A DNA stretch of 50,445 nt from Gillisella vitis. Lineage in GTDB: Bacteria; Pseudomonadota; Alphaproteobacteria; Rhizobiales; Rhizobiaceae. Below the pieces are notes generated by a model. The model ran no database searches. It saw only the letters and a program-made list of their open reading frames with translations, and had not been told where the DNA came from. The first letter of the stretch is position 1. Each line of letters opens with the position of its first letter. The stretch spans positions 1-50,445 of the forward strand of contig NZ_JACHLU010000025.1 of assembly GCF_014204625.1 (NCBI RefSeq), in the 5' to 3' direction. Of the stretch, positions 7,609 to 15,999 are shown piece after piece. The translations under genes were made by a program, and so were the position numbers.

Positions 7609-8892
7609 CTACCGCCCGATTGCATCCAGAAACTGGTACCATCCGGCAACAAGCCGCACCGCCGGTTCACGGATGGGATAGAATGGAACAGGTTTGAGCG
7701 GATGTGCGGTCAAAAGCCCCAGATCAGGAAGGTCGCCTGCAACAAGGGCTGCAACGTACCTGCCCATATTGGAGGCCAGCGCCACACCGGTTCCGTTATA
7801 GCCAACGGCATAGACGACGCGCTCATCCAGCCTGCCCATGTGGGGAATGCTATCCAGCGTCATGGCAACAAGGCCAGACCAGCCATGCGTCACCGCAACA
7901 TTCCGCAATTGTGGAAACTGCCGCACCATGGCCCGGCGAAGGGCTGCAAAAGCGCTGTCCGAGTCGGATTTACCAAAGGCGCCACGCCCGCCGTAAATCA
8001 ACCGTTGATCGGCTTTGCGAAACCAGCGCATCATTCGCCGCGTCTCGGTATAGCTACGGTCGCTTGCCAGCAGGTCAAAGCCGATCTCACCCGTCAATGG
8101 CTCGGTGGCAATCATGGCGGATCGAAACGGGATAATCGAGCGCTTGATCGCGGCTGTTGCCTTGGTCAGATCAGAGTAAGAATTGGTGGCAATCACCACC
8201 TGTCTGGCTGAAAGCACCCCATGGGCCGTTTCAACAACAACGCCGGGACCATCTTTGCGAAACCGTAAAACCGGCGTCTGTTCGAAAATATCAATCCCCT
8301 CGGCTTGCAGACCCGCGGCCAGCCCAAGCACATAGTTCAAGGGATGGATAATGCCGCCGTGGGTGTTGAGCATACCGCCCACAAAATCAGGCGAGCCGGT
8401 TTCCTCCTGCATTTGCGATGCAGACAGAATGGAGCAGGCTGTATCCCCCAGAGCCGTGCGCAACCACGCAGTTTCGGTTTTCAATCCCTCCAGAGACAGC
8501 GCATTATGGGCACAGCGTAAAGACCCGGTGGCTCGGTATTGTGCGTTGGCAATGCCATAATCTTCAATCAGTTCAGCAACATGATCAATCGCCTCAATGC
8601 CCAGATCATGCATCCGGCGCGCCGTATCGATACCGTAACGCCGCGCAATATCGGAGAAGGACAGCCTGAACTTACCCGATACCACGCCGCCATTGCGGCC
8701 ACTGGCACCCCAGCCGATGCGGTTTGCTTCGAGCACAACAGCCGACATGCCGCGTTGTGCCAGATAGCGCGCCGTGGAAAGGCCAGTATATCCCCCGCCG
8801 ATGATGACAACATCATAGTGATGCGCCCCTGTGCTGCGTCCATGGTCCGCGAAGGACGGCAACACCGGGCGCGGGCGCGCCTGGAAGATCAC
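7609..8892 (-). pseudogene. FAD-dependent amine oxidase (DadA/PuuB type), 5'-truncated
   Basis: The retained part encodes about 420 residues of a DAO-family oxidoreductase. It shows the FAD fold YDVVIIGGGYTGLSTARYLA, the WGASGRNGG motif, and the C-terminal YAVGYNGTGVALASNMGRY. Related proteins are often annotated gamma-glutamylputrescine oxidase. Family members normally begin some 30-45 residues before the glycine motif; here recognisable sequence starts only at ARPRPVLPSF. Everything upstream in the same frame is the antisense of the LysR gene at 8842-9690. A GTG at 8890-8892 could serve as start but has no ribosome site. I infer that a deletion removed the native start together with the 5' end of LysR. 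It may still yield protein; expression is doubtful. Confidence 0.72.
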
Positions 8893-9690
8893 CTGGATAC
8901 GCCGATGTTTATCCGCCAGCCCGGTGGCGTCAGCCTCACCGAGCCGGGCCGTATTTTGTTTGATGCCATTGCCCGCAGCTTTTCCGGCATTGAAAATGCT
9001 CTTCAGGAAATCGAAGACCGTCGCAGTGGTGTGCAAACCGTTTCCATCTCTCTCTCCACCGGCTTTACCACCCACTGGATGATGCCGCGGATGGCGAAGT
9101 TCAAAAGTGCCTTTCCCACGGTCGATTTGCGGTTTCAATTGGTAATGGGCGCGCTTGCAGGCCCGGTCAATGATGTTGACCTTGGCATGCGATTCATCAA
9201 TGGCCCGGATGAGCGACATGATGCCACGTTTATCATGCCGGAAATTCTGTTGCCGATTTGCAGCCCGGCCTATCGTGAGAGCCACGCCGGAGGAGGTGCG
9301 ACACCGACCGGCCAACCCGACATCACCATCAATCTTTCCGAGGCCCAGCCGAATTGGTCAAACCTGTTTTCACCTGCAAGCGATGGTGATGCCACCAATT
9401 CGATGATTTTTTCAGATTACGCGATCGTGGTTCAGGCCGCCTTGCTGGGGCAGGGGGTGGCCCTTGGCTGGCTGAATGTGGTGGCGCACTGGCTCCGCAC
9501 ACAAGCGCTGGTGCCTGTGTCCGACCAATTGATGACGACAGGGCGGCAATGCCATCTGGTTCGCCTGCGTGACAAACCCTCACGCGCCATTGTCACGGAG
9601 GTTCGAGACTGGATGATCTGCGAATTGCATGATGATCTGGCTTTTATCGATAGGCTTTATCCCGGACTTCAGCTCAGTTTTCAGCGATAA
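8842..9690 (+). pseudogene. LysR-family regulator lacking its DNA-binding domain
   Basis: From RLEDHLDTPMFIRQPGGVSL (8878 onward) the protein is a normal LysR regulator of the GcvA-like type: linker helix, then the effector domain with FKSAFPTVDLRFQL, VDLGMRFINGPD and GVALGWLNVVAHWL, ending at 9690. A complete LysR protein has about 40 more residues ahead of RLEDHL carrying the helix-turn-helix. Here the frame instead runs through ATG at 8842 and the Arg-rich stretch MVREGRQHRARA, which is antisense to the FAD oxidase. Without the helix-turn-helix it cannot bind DNA. It once probably controlled the divergent oxidase and transport operon. Confidence 0.75.
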
Positions 9691-9799
9691 TCAACAGCCC
9701 CAGACGGATCAAGACAATGCCTTTTCGCGCTTTCACCGCAACTGCGCAAAACAGCACAGGATTATGGAAAACCGGGTTCCACTTTTTCCTCGTAAAGTG

Positions 9800-10735
9800 T
9801 CAATGCAGATGCAGGATATTGTGCTCCAGCTCCAGCCACGGCGGGCTCTCGGCGTACATTTCTTCAATCAGTTGTTTGACAAGATCAATGTAGCGCGAGT
9901 TATCGCCAATGCGGTGATTGAGAATAACTGGCGAGGTCGCATCCTTGCCATCAAGCAGCCTGTAATGCACATCTGAGCGCATCTGACGCGCCGAGGCCGG
10001 AATAATGCAAATGCCAGCTTCGGCAGCAACCAGCCCAAGAGCCGTCTGGATCTCGCGCACGTCCTGCACTTCGCCCGGTCGCGCGTCATTGTTGTGCAAC
10101 AGGCCCAGCACTTGATCCGCATAACTCGGGCGTGGTTCCTTGGGGTAGACAATAATTCTACACCCCTTGAGTGCTGCAAGTGGCAAAGGAGAGGTGCTGT
10201 CAGCAAGCGGGAAGCCCTTTGGAATTGCGGCCATCAGGCGCTCGTCGCGCAAGGTGATGTCGGCGATATTCGGATCGCGGTGGCGCACGCGACCAAAGCC
10301 AATGTCAATACGACCTTCTTTGAGGGCCGGAATCTGTTGTACCGAGACAAGCTCGAGCAATTGTATATCCAGCTCCGGCGCATTCTCGCGCAGCTTTCGC
10401 ACCAGCGATGGCAGGCCCCCGTAGAGCGTCGAGGCCACAAAGCCGATCGATAGAACGCAGTTCTGGTTCAGGCCAACCCGACGAGTTGCCGCCTGCATCT
10501 GCTCCACCCGACCCAGAATTTGCAAAGACTGTTCGTAAAACAGCTTTCCCGCCTCTGTCAGGCGCACCGGGCGGCTCTTGCGAACGAGAAGCGGCACGCC
10601 AAGCTGCTCTTCCAGCAATTGAATCTGTCGGCTCAAGGGCGGTTGGGCAATATGGAGCATCTGTGCTGCGCGGGTGAAATTGCGCTCTTTTGCAACAGCC
10701 ACAAAATAACGAAGTTGGCGCAGATCCATCATCAC
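9800..10735 (-). CDS. catR: LysR-family activator of the catBCA operon (CatR/CatM/BenM type)
   Basis: About 310 residues. The N-terminal helix-turn-helix is MDLRQLRYFVAVAKERNFTR and continues with AQMLHIAQPPLSRQIQLLEE, almost the consensus of CatR/CatM/BenM proteins. The effector domain follows from about residue 90 (LSIGFVASTLYGGLPSLVRK). AAGGG lies just before a run of two ATGs; the start may be 10735, 10732 or 10729. The gene is divergent from catB, and a BenM/CatM-type site (ATAC-N7-GTAT) lies in the gap. Members respond to cis,cis-muconate. The C-terminus ends just before a degenerate palindromic repeat. Symbol given from context and family; muconate response not shown here. Confidence 0.85.
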   Translation of the reverse strand: MMMDLRQLRYFVAVAKERNFTRAAQMLHIAQPPLSRQIQLLEEQLGVPLLVRKSRPVRLTEAGKLFYEQSLQILGRVEQMQAATRRVGLNQNCVLSIGFVASTLYGGLPSLVRKLRENAPELDIQLLELVSVQQIPALKEGRIDIGFGRVRHRDPNIADITLRDERLMAAIPKGFPLADSTSPLPLAALKGCRIIVYPKEPRPSYADQVLGLLHNNDARPGEVQDVREIQTALGLVAAEAGICIIPASARQMRSDVHYRLLDGKDATSPVILNHRIGDNSRYIDLVKQLIEEMYAESPPWLELEHNILHLH

Positions 10736-10829
10736 ATCCCTTGCCCTGTCTTGGCTTGTCTTGGCTTACCGAAACTTGCCCATCGCCGATGATGTGTTGC
10801 GGCGCATCATCATGGATATGACAGTTTTG

Positions 10830-10867
10830 GTTCGAAAAGTGAGCCCCACGTTTCCCTGACATACTCT
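10830..10867 (-). repeat. Repeat C, partial copy in the catR-catB gap
   Basis: On the minus strand it reads AGAGTATGTCAGGGAAACGT and then GGGGCTCACTTTTCGAAC, a blend of the leading end of repeat C with a repeat B-like CGAAAAGTG arm. It ends 20 bp before the CatR operator. Confidence 0.55.
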
Positions 10868-10887
10868 AACAGATATGGTCAGCCTTC

Positions 10888-10902
10888 ATACCAAAAAGGT
10901 AT
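10888..10902. promoter_or_regulatory. CatR operator, ATAC-N7-GTAT
   Basis: ATACCAAAAAGGTAT is a perfect inverted repeat with the exact ATAC-N7-GTAT spacing known for CatM/BenM recognition sites. It lies 57 bp before the preferred catB start (10959). A further GTAT at 10904-10907 may be part of a second, weaker half. The distance from the operator argues against the ATG at 10917 as start of catB. Confidence 0.75.
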
Positions 10903-10958
10903 AGTATGAGACGTGAATGATATTGGACGACCCGTGCAACCGGCCATACCATTTCAGC

Positions 10959-12185
10959 ATGACCTCTACATCGATTATCCAGAATCAGACAGCTTTCCCC
11001 GTTATTGAGCGGGTCGAAACCATGCTTGTCGACCTTCCAACCATTCGGCCACACAAGCTGTCGGTGGCCACCATGAACGGCCAGACGCTGATGCTGATCA
11101 AAGTCCATTGCAGCGATGGCGTTATCGGCATTGGCGAAGGCACCACCATTGGCGGACTGGCCTATGGAGCTGAAAGCCCCGAAGGTATGAAGCTTGCCGT
11201 TGATACCTATTTCACACCCTTGATGCTGGGGCAGGATGCAAGCGCCGTGCGGGCGCTGATGGTGCGCATCGGTAAAATGGTCAAGGAAAACCGTTTTGCC
11301 AAATGCGCCGTGGAAACGGCATTGCTGGATGCCCATGGCAAGCGACTTGGGCTGGCGGTGAGCGAATTGCTGGGAGGGCGGTTGCGCAGCCGTCTGGCTG
11401 TGGCATGGACGCTGGCTTCAGGCGAGACCGCAAAAGATATTGCTGAAGCCGAAACCATGCTGGATCTGCGACGGCACAGGATTTTCAAGCTCAAGATCGG
11501 TGCAAAGCCGTTGCACGATGACATCGCCCATGTTGCGGCCATCAAACGGGCATTGGGCGATCGCGCTTCGGTGCGTGTGGACGTCAATATGGCATGGAGC
11601 GAGACCGAGGCCGCCTATGGCATGGCCGCACTTGCCGACGTGGGATGTGAACTGGTGGAGCAGCCGGTATCCTCCATGGCGGCCTTGGCACGCCTCATGC
11701 GGCGCTTTCCCACGGCGTTAATGGCCGACGAGTCCTTGACTGGCCCGGAAAGTGCTTTTGAGCTTGCAAAGATCAACGGTGCCGACGTTTTTGCGATCAA
11801 GATTGAGCAAAGCGGTGGCCTTTTCAATGCCCAGCGCGTTGCCGCCATTGCGGACTCCGCAGGCATTGGTCTTTACGGCGGCACAATGCTGGAAGGGGCC
11901 TTCGGCACAATTGCCTCTGCCCATGTGTTTTCAACATTCAATGCGCTGCAATGGGGGACTGAGCTGTTCGGTCCACTGTTGTTGACAGAGGAAATTCTCA
12001 CAACACCACTCGATTATAGCGAGTTCGAACTGACGGTTCCCCATGGCCCCGGCCTTGGCATTGAGCTTGACGATGACCGGCTTGCCTTTTTCAGACGTGA
12101 AGGACTGCGCAAAACCATCAGCGTTTGTCAGGGAAAGGTGGTCACCGGCTTTCCCGAAAAGACAAACGAAAACAAAGAAATATAG
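10959..12185 (+). CDS. catB: Muconate cycloisomerase with a repeat-derived C-terminal tail
   Basis: Enolase-superfamily muconate lactonising enzyme: converts cis,cis-muconate to muconolactone. Family marks are VDLPTIRPHKLSVATMNGQT near the N-terminus, FKLKIG with the catalytic lysines, metal ligands in VDVNMAW, LVEQPV and MADESL, and KIEQSGG. The start at 10959 gives 408 residues; an in-frame ATG at 10917 lies only 15 bp from the operator and is unlikely. The family normally ends soon after the RLAFFRREG-like sequence. Here the last 19 residues, from CQGKVVTGFPEKTNENKEI, and the stop codon are encoded by repeat C. First gene of catBCA. Confidence 0.92.
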   Translation: MTSTSIIQNQTAFPVIERVETMLVDLPTIRPHKLSVATMNGQTLMLIKVHCSDGVIGIGEGTTIGGLAYGAESPEGMKLAVDTYFTPLMLGQDASAVRALMVRIGKMVKENRFAKCAVETALLDAHGKRLGLAVSELLGGRLRSRLAVAWTLASGETAKDIAEAETMLDLRRHRIFKLKIGAKPLHDDIAHVAAIKRALGDRASVRVDVNMAWSETEAAYGMAALADVGCELVEQPVSSMAALARLMRRFPTALMADESLTGPESAFELAKINGADVFAIKIEQSGGLFNAQRVAAIADSAGIGLYGGTMLEGAFGTIASAHVFSTFNALQWGTELFGPLLLTEEILTTPLDYSEFELTVPHGPGLGIELDDDRLAFFRREGLRKTISVCQGKVVTGFPEKTNENKEI

Positions 12186-12222
12186 AAGCTGTCTGGTTCG
12201 CCTTGAACCTGACAGTTTCCAG
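12124..12222 (+). repeat. Repeat C, full copy 2, overlapping the 3' end of catB
   Basis: About 99 bp beginning TTTGTCAGGGAAAGGTGG and ending GACAGTTTCCAG, aligning throughout with the inverse of 7508-7606. The first 62 bp are translated as the end of catB; the remainder fills the gap before catC, just ahead of its ribosome site. Confidence 0.8.
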
Positions 12223-12248
12223 TATCGTTGCATCAGGAGGCTGACCAC

Positions 12249-12539
12249 ATGCTTTTTCATGTCCGAATGGACGTAAACCTGCCCCACGATCTGCCAAAGG
12301 CAGATGTTGACGATATTCTTTCCCGCGAAAAAGCCTATGCGCAGGAATTGCAAAAAAGCGGCAAATGGCGGCATATCTGGCGGCTTGCAGGCCAATACGC
12401 AAACTACAGTATTTTTGATGTCAGCGATAATGCGGAACTGCATGAAATCCTGTCCGGCCTGCCGCTGTTCAAATTCATGGACATCGAGGTGACCCCGCTT
12501 TTGCGCCATCCCTCTTCCATCCGCGACAGTGACCACTGA
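12249..12539 (+). CDS. catC: Muconolactone delta-isomerase
   Basis: 96 residues, the standard CatC length. It begins MLFHVRMDVNLPHDLPKADV, and has the conserved WRLAGQYANYSIFDV and LPLFKFMDIEVTPLLRHPSS segments of the family. It isomerises muconolactone to 3-oxoadipate enol-lactone in the cytoplasm, probably as a decamer as in Pseudomonas. AGGAGG stands nine bases before the ATG at 12249; an earlier in-frame start at 12228 would overlap the ribosome site. Second gene of catBCA. Confidence 0.95.
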   Translation: MLFHVRMDVNLPHDLPKADVDDILSREKAYAQELQKSGKWRHIWRLAGQYANYSIFDVSDNAELHEILSGLPLFKFMDIEVTPLLRHPSSIRDSDH

Positions 12540-12632
12540 CACCCCCACAGCGCCCTGCGCCATTTATGGCACTCAGAGATTCGCTGTAACGCTTTATATC
12601 TGTTTCATGACTTTCCAGGAGGAGGATAAACA

Positions 12633-13571
12633 ATGAATGTAACGATTTTTGACAGGCCAGACATCCAGGCTTTTCTCAAAACCCTCAGCGGCTTTGACAA
12701 GGATGGCGGCAATCCCCGCATGAAAGAGATTACCTATCGGATCATGAGTGATCTGTTCAAGGCGATTGATGACCTGAACATCACACCCGACGAGTATTGG
12801 ACCGGAATTGCATGGCTCAATGATATTGGTGCCGCCAGCCAGGCCGGTCTGATTTCGCCCGGCCTTGGCCTGGACCACTTCATTGATGAGCGTCTTGATG
12901 CCATTGATGCGGCACTTGGCATTGAAAATCCGACCCCGCGTACCATTGAAGGCCCGCTTTATGTGGCGGGTGCACCAGTCTGCAACGGCTTTGCGCGTCT
13001 TGATGATGGCACGGATAACAATGGCCATCCGCTGATCATGCATGGCACGGTTATCGGTGCAAATGGCCAGCCACTGCCGGGAGCAATCGTGGAGGTCTGG
13101 CACTGTGACACCCGTGGATTCTACTCGCATTTTGATCCGACGGGCAAGCAGGCTGACTTTAACATGCGCCGCACCATCATTGCCGACGACAAGGGCTGTT
13201 ACAAGTTCCAAAGCATCTTGCCGAGTGGGTATGGCGTGCCTCCGGGCAGCCCGACAGAACGGTTGCTATCGGCGCTTGGACGTCACGGACAGCGCCCGGC
13301 CCACATCCACTTTTTTGTCAGTGCCGATGGCCATCGCAAGCTGACCACCCAGATCAACATTGAAGGCGACCCATTGGTCAATGACGATTTTGCCTATGCG
13401 ACCCGGGATGGACTGGTACCACCCATGTTCGAGCGGACCGATGAGGCGAGCATCAAAGCCAACGGGCTGTCTGGACCATTTGCAGAAATCAAATTCGACA
13501 TTCATCTGACATCTTTGGTCGACGGTGTCGACAACCAGATCAATGAACAGCGCAAGCGCGCAGCCGCCTGA
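12633..13571 (+). CDS. catA: Catechol 1,2-dioxygenase
   Basis: 312 residues, usual CatA length. The N-terminal helical dimerisation domain (1-105) is followed by the intradiol beta-sandwich. The Fe(III) ligands fall at Tyr164 (GFYSHFD), Tyr200 (PSGYGVP), His224 and His226 (RPAHIHFFVS), the same numbers as in Pseudomonas CatA. It opens catechol to cis,cis-muconate, the substrate of CatB upstream. Ribosome site GGAGGAGG lies about seven bases before the ATG. Gene order catR-catBCA is that of Pseudomonas putida. Downstream genes for enol-lactone hydrolysis (pcaD) and CoA transfer are not in this window. Confidence 0.97.
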   Translation: MNVTIFDRPDIQAFLKTLSGFDKDGGNPRMKEITYRIMSDLFKAIDDLNITPDEYWTGIAWLNDIGAASQAGLISPGLGLDHFIDERLDAIDAALGIENPTPRTIEGPLYVAGAPVCNGFARLDDGTDNNGHPLIMHGTVIGANGQPLPGAIVEVWHCDTRGFYSHFDPTGKQADFNMRRTIIADDKGCYKFQSILPSGYGVPPGSPTERLLSALGRHGQRPAHIHFFVSADGHRKLTTQINIEGDPLVNDDFAYATRDGLVPPMFERTDEASIKANGLSGPFAEIKFDIHLTSLVDGVDNQINEQRKRAAA

Positions 13572-13700
13572 TACCAAAACTCCCTGAAATGACGATGGTA
13601 TTCCTCACAGTAAACGACGCTTATGCTTTACCGTGGGGTTTACCTCCTCTGGCTTGCCAGCCATCTCCCCTCATGTTTGTGACGGAGGAGATGGGATTTA

Positions 13701-13720
13701 ACTTTTCCCTGACAAACTCT
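13701..13720 (-). repeat. Repeat C, short fragment
   Basis: ACTTTTCCCTGACAAACTCT is the leading end of repeat C in inverted orientation, directly against repeat A copy 1. Confidence 0.55.
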
Positions 13721-13824
13721 AAAGCATGTCGCGTTTTATTGTCCTCAATAAAACGATAACGTACATGCGAAAAAGAAAGAGCTAAAGCCTGTCGCAGTGA
13801 ATCCTATTCACTGCGACAGGCTTT
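13721..13824 (+). repeat. Repeat A, copy 1
   Basis: 104 bp with two strong hairpins: GCGTTTTATTG/CAATAAAACG and a 19-bp stem AAAGCCTGTCGCAGTGAAT around a 3-nt loop. The reverse complement is almost identical to 41285-41388, with only a few differences. Non-coding in all frames. It looks like a miniature palindromic element of the Brucellaceae type. Confidence 0.85.
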
Positions 13825-13860
13825 AATACCGAGACTCAATTAAAAATGAATCTCGGTATT
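13825..13860 (+). terminator. Hairpin downstream of the cat operon
   Basis: AATACCGAGA pairs with TCTCGGTATT, with the inner bases TCA/TGA also able to pair past one mismatch. It is followed by CCTTTTGC. It may end catBCA transcription, though repeats A and C separate it from catA by about 250 bp. It may instead be part of the neighbouring repeat cluster. Confidence 0.35.
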
Positions 13861-14012
13861 CCTTTTGCAAATATTTCAAGAACTTGGATAGTATTTTCGA
13901 TAATGGCCACATCGTCATGGCAGGGATGTGTCAGTACCTTCGATGTATTGGCATGACGGCCCACTGACAGATCTGCTATAGCCCTGCTGCCATCTTCGAG
14001 CTTGGTTTAATA

Positions 14013-14038
14013 CTTCAGGAGGCTTTCGCCTCCTGAAG
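14013..14038 (-). terminator. Terminator of the chemoreceptor gene at 14062
   Basis: CTTCAGGAGGC and GCCTCCTGAAG form a perfect 11-bp stem with a 4-nt loop, 24 bp beyond the stop codon of the leftward chemoreceptor gene. The T-run after it is weak. Confidence 0.6.
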
Positions 14039-14061
14039 AGCAGAATATACGTGCTGTATCG

Positions 14062-15993
14062 TCAAAACTCTTCCCAGCTATTGCTGGCAGGCGATGGTGC
14101 CATGCCAACCGCACTGGCAACCTTGGCAAGCATCTTGCGGGCTGGTGAAGCACTGGGGCGAGGGGCAGATGTCGCAGTTTTGACGAATGTTCTGTCTTGC
14201 GCACCATTCAACTGAAACAGGGATATGCGGTTTCGCAATTGATCAACTTCCACCGCAAGGGCTGCACTTGCCGCGGTTGACTCTTCGACCATAGCGGCGT
14301 TTTGCTGTGTCACCTGATCCATCTGGTTCACCGCCGTATTCACTTCGGCCAAACCAACAGATTGTTCTTTGGCCGATGTCGCAATGGCATCAAGCTGCGC
14401 ATTAATGGTGATAACCTGCTGCTCGATCACGTGCAGCGCGCTCCCCGTTTCCTGAACGAGCGCCACACCCGTTGAAACTTCACCCGCAGAATTACGGATC
14501 AGATCCTTGATTTCCTTGGCAGCTTGCGCAGAGCGTTGCGCCAGTTCACGAACCTCCTGCGCCACCACGGCAAAGCCCTTGCCTGCTTCGCCCGCACGGG
14601 CTGCTTCCACACCAGCATTCAGCGCCAGAAGATTGGTCTGGAATGCAATTTCATCAATAACACCAATGATGTTCGAAATCTGGTTTGACGATTGCTCAAT
14701 ACGCTGCATGGCGTTAATCGCGCTTGAGACAACCTCGCCAGATTTCTTGGCCGACTGATTGGCCTCGGCAGCAATCTGCCGTGCCTCCTGAGCGCGCTGC
14801 GACGCATTGGATACATTGGCGGTGATCTGGTCGAGTGCAGCCGCTGTTTCTTCCAGAGCTGCGGCCTGCTGCTCGGTGCGCTTGGACAGATCCTCGGCGC
14901 TTCTCGTGATTTCCCGAGTGCCGCCATCAATCGAAACTGTTGCCTCAGAAACAGCCCCAATGGTCTGCGCCAACTGATTCACTGCCGTGTTGAAATCGTT
15001 ACGCAGCGCTTCAAAATCCGATGCGAATGGCTCAGTCAGACGGAAGCCAAGGTCGCCATCAGACAAACGTTTCAAACCTGTTGCCAAACCTGATGTCGCC
15101 TGCGACATCTCTTCAGCGCGCTGGCGGTCTGCCGCCGCTATTCGCGCGCGCTCTGCCTCCGACTGCGACCGGTTGGCCTTCGCTTCATTTTCCAGCTCAA
15201 TGGCCCGCAGGCCGTTGTCCTTGAAAACCTGAACGGCTTTGGCCATGATCCCAACTTCATCGCGGCGCTCGGCACCAGCCACATCAACGGTAAAATCGCT
15301 ATTGGCCAGTTTACCCATCACCGATGCCAGCCCACGAACAGGAGCAACGATCCAGCCACGAATAGCAAAGAAACCAAAGAGCATAACCGCAAACACGCCC
15401 ATCACAATGCCCGCCATTGTCAGCATTGCACTGGACCTGGCATCCTCGCTCACTCGGGCAGTTTCATCGTCCACAGACTTGATCACACCTTGCACCACAA
15501 CGGAAAAGCGATCACTGATAGGGCCAAAATGCGGCTGGCATTGCGTAAGATACAATTGCTGCGAAGCCGCAATCGTATCTGCATCCAAGGCAGCGCGCCC
15601 TGCATCCAGAGACGATTTGCAAGCCTGATCCAGAATAGCAAGCCCGTCTCTCTTCAAATCCTTGATCCGCGGGTCATTTGGCAAGACAGCGACGGATATA
15701 TCCATGTATTTTTCAAAATCATCGCGTCGCTTTTGAAGATCTTTGGTCGCGCTCGCAATCAATTCATCGCTTCGCGCCATCAACACCTCGCCAATGGCTG
15801 CACGTGCGCCCTGAAGGCCGCGATTGGCGCGCGACAGGTTAATGGCTGCCGCACTCTCTTCTGACAGCAACCCCCTGTAGCTTTCATCTACGGCTTTAAT
15901 CTGCGTATCGCTGTAAACGGCAACGCACAGGGCGAACAGACCAAACACAGCCATAATCGTGAGGAATTTGCCAATAATCGGCACGTTTTTCAT
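14062..15993 (-). CDS. Methyl-accepting chemotaxis protein, 4-helix-bundle sensor
   Basis: 643 residues. TM1 spans residues 10-29 (LTIMAVFGLFALCVAVYSDT). A periplasmic four-helix-bundle-like sensor (30-190) contains two cysteines, DQACKS and TQCQPH. TM2 is near 192-212, then HAMP (VRGLASVMGKLANSDFTVDV) and a second HAMP-like segment. The signalling domain has the hairpin tip EIAFQTNLLALNAGVEAARA and GKGFAVVAQEVRELAQRS. The protein ends in SWEEF, a CheR/CheB tether-type pentapeptide. AGGGG precedes the ATG by eight bases. Ligand unknown; near the cat genes it might sense an aromatic compound or its products, but nothing in the sequence proves this. Confidence 0.93.
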   Translation of the reverse strand: MKNVPIIGKFLTIMAVFGLFALCVAVYSDTQIKAVDESYRGLLSEESAAAINLSRANRGLQGARAAIGEVLMARSDELIASATKDLQKRRDDFEKYMDISVAVLPNDPRIKDLKRDGLAILDQACKSSLDAGRAALDADTIAASQQLYLTQCQPHFGPISDRFSVVVQGVIKSVDDETARVSEDARSSAMLTMAGIVMGVFAVMLFGFFAIRGWIVAPVRGLASVMGKLANSDFTVDVAGAERRDEVGIMAKAVQVFKDNGLRAIELENEAKANRSQSEAERARIAAADRQRAEEMSQATSGLATGLKRLSDGDLGFRLTEPFASDFEALRNDFNTAVNQLAQTIGAVSEATVSIDGGTREITRSAEDLSKRTEQQAAALEETAAALDQITANVSNASQRAQEARQIAAEANQSAKKSGEVVSSAINAMQRIEQSSNQISNIIGVIDEIAFQTNLLALNAGVEAARAGEAGKGFAVVAQEVRELAQRSAQAAKEIKDLIRNSAGEVSTGVALVQETGSALHVIEQQVITINAQLDAIATSAKEQSVGLAEVNTAVNQMDQVTQQNAAMVEESTAASAALAVEVDQLRNRISLFQLNGAQDRTFVKTATSAPRPSASPARKMLAKVASAVGMAPSPASNSWEEF

Positions 15994-15999
15994 GCTTTA

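Noticed and set aside
8893..9315. N-terminal extension of the FAD oxidase frame by about 140 residues
   Set aside because: This stretch is the exact antisense of LysR effector-domain coding sequence and has no family similarity; it is an accident of the deletion junction.
9755..9800. A further repeat C/B copy after the LysR remnant
   Set aside because: It shares AAAACCGG and CCACTTTTTCC with the repeats but is too degenerate to list as a copy.
10917..10958. Upstream in-frame ATG for catB
   Set aside because: It lies 15 bp after the CatR operator, where the promoter should be, and the added residues are foreign to the family.
12249..13571. Nearby pcaD/pcaIJ/pcaF genes expected after catBCA
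   Set aside because: No such genes are found in the window; the enol-lactone must be processed by genes elsewhere or, speculatively, by the BKACE island.
13721..13860. Cluster of short palindromes considered as a CRISPR fragment
   Set aside because: There is no repeat-spacer periodicity; the parts are single copies of dispersed repeat families and one hairpin.
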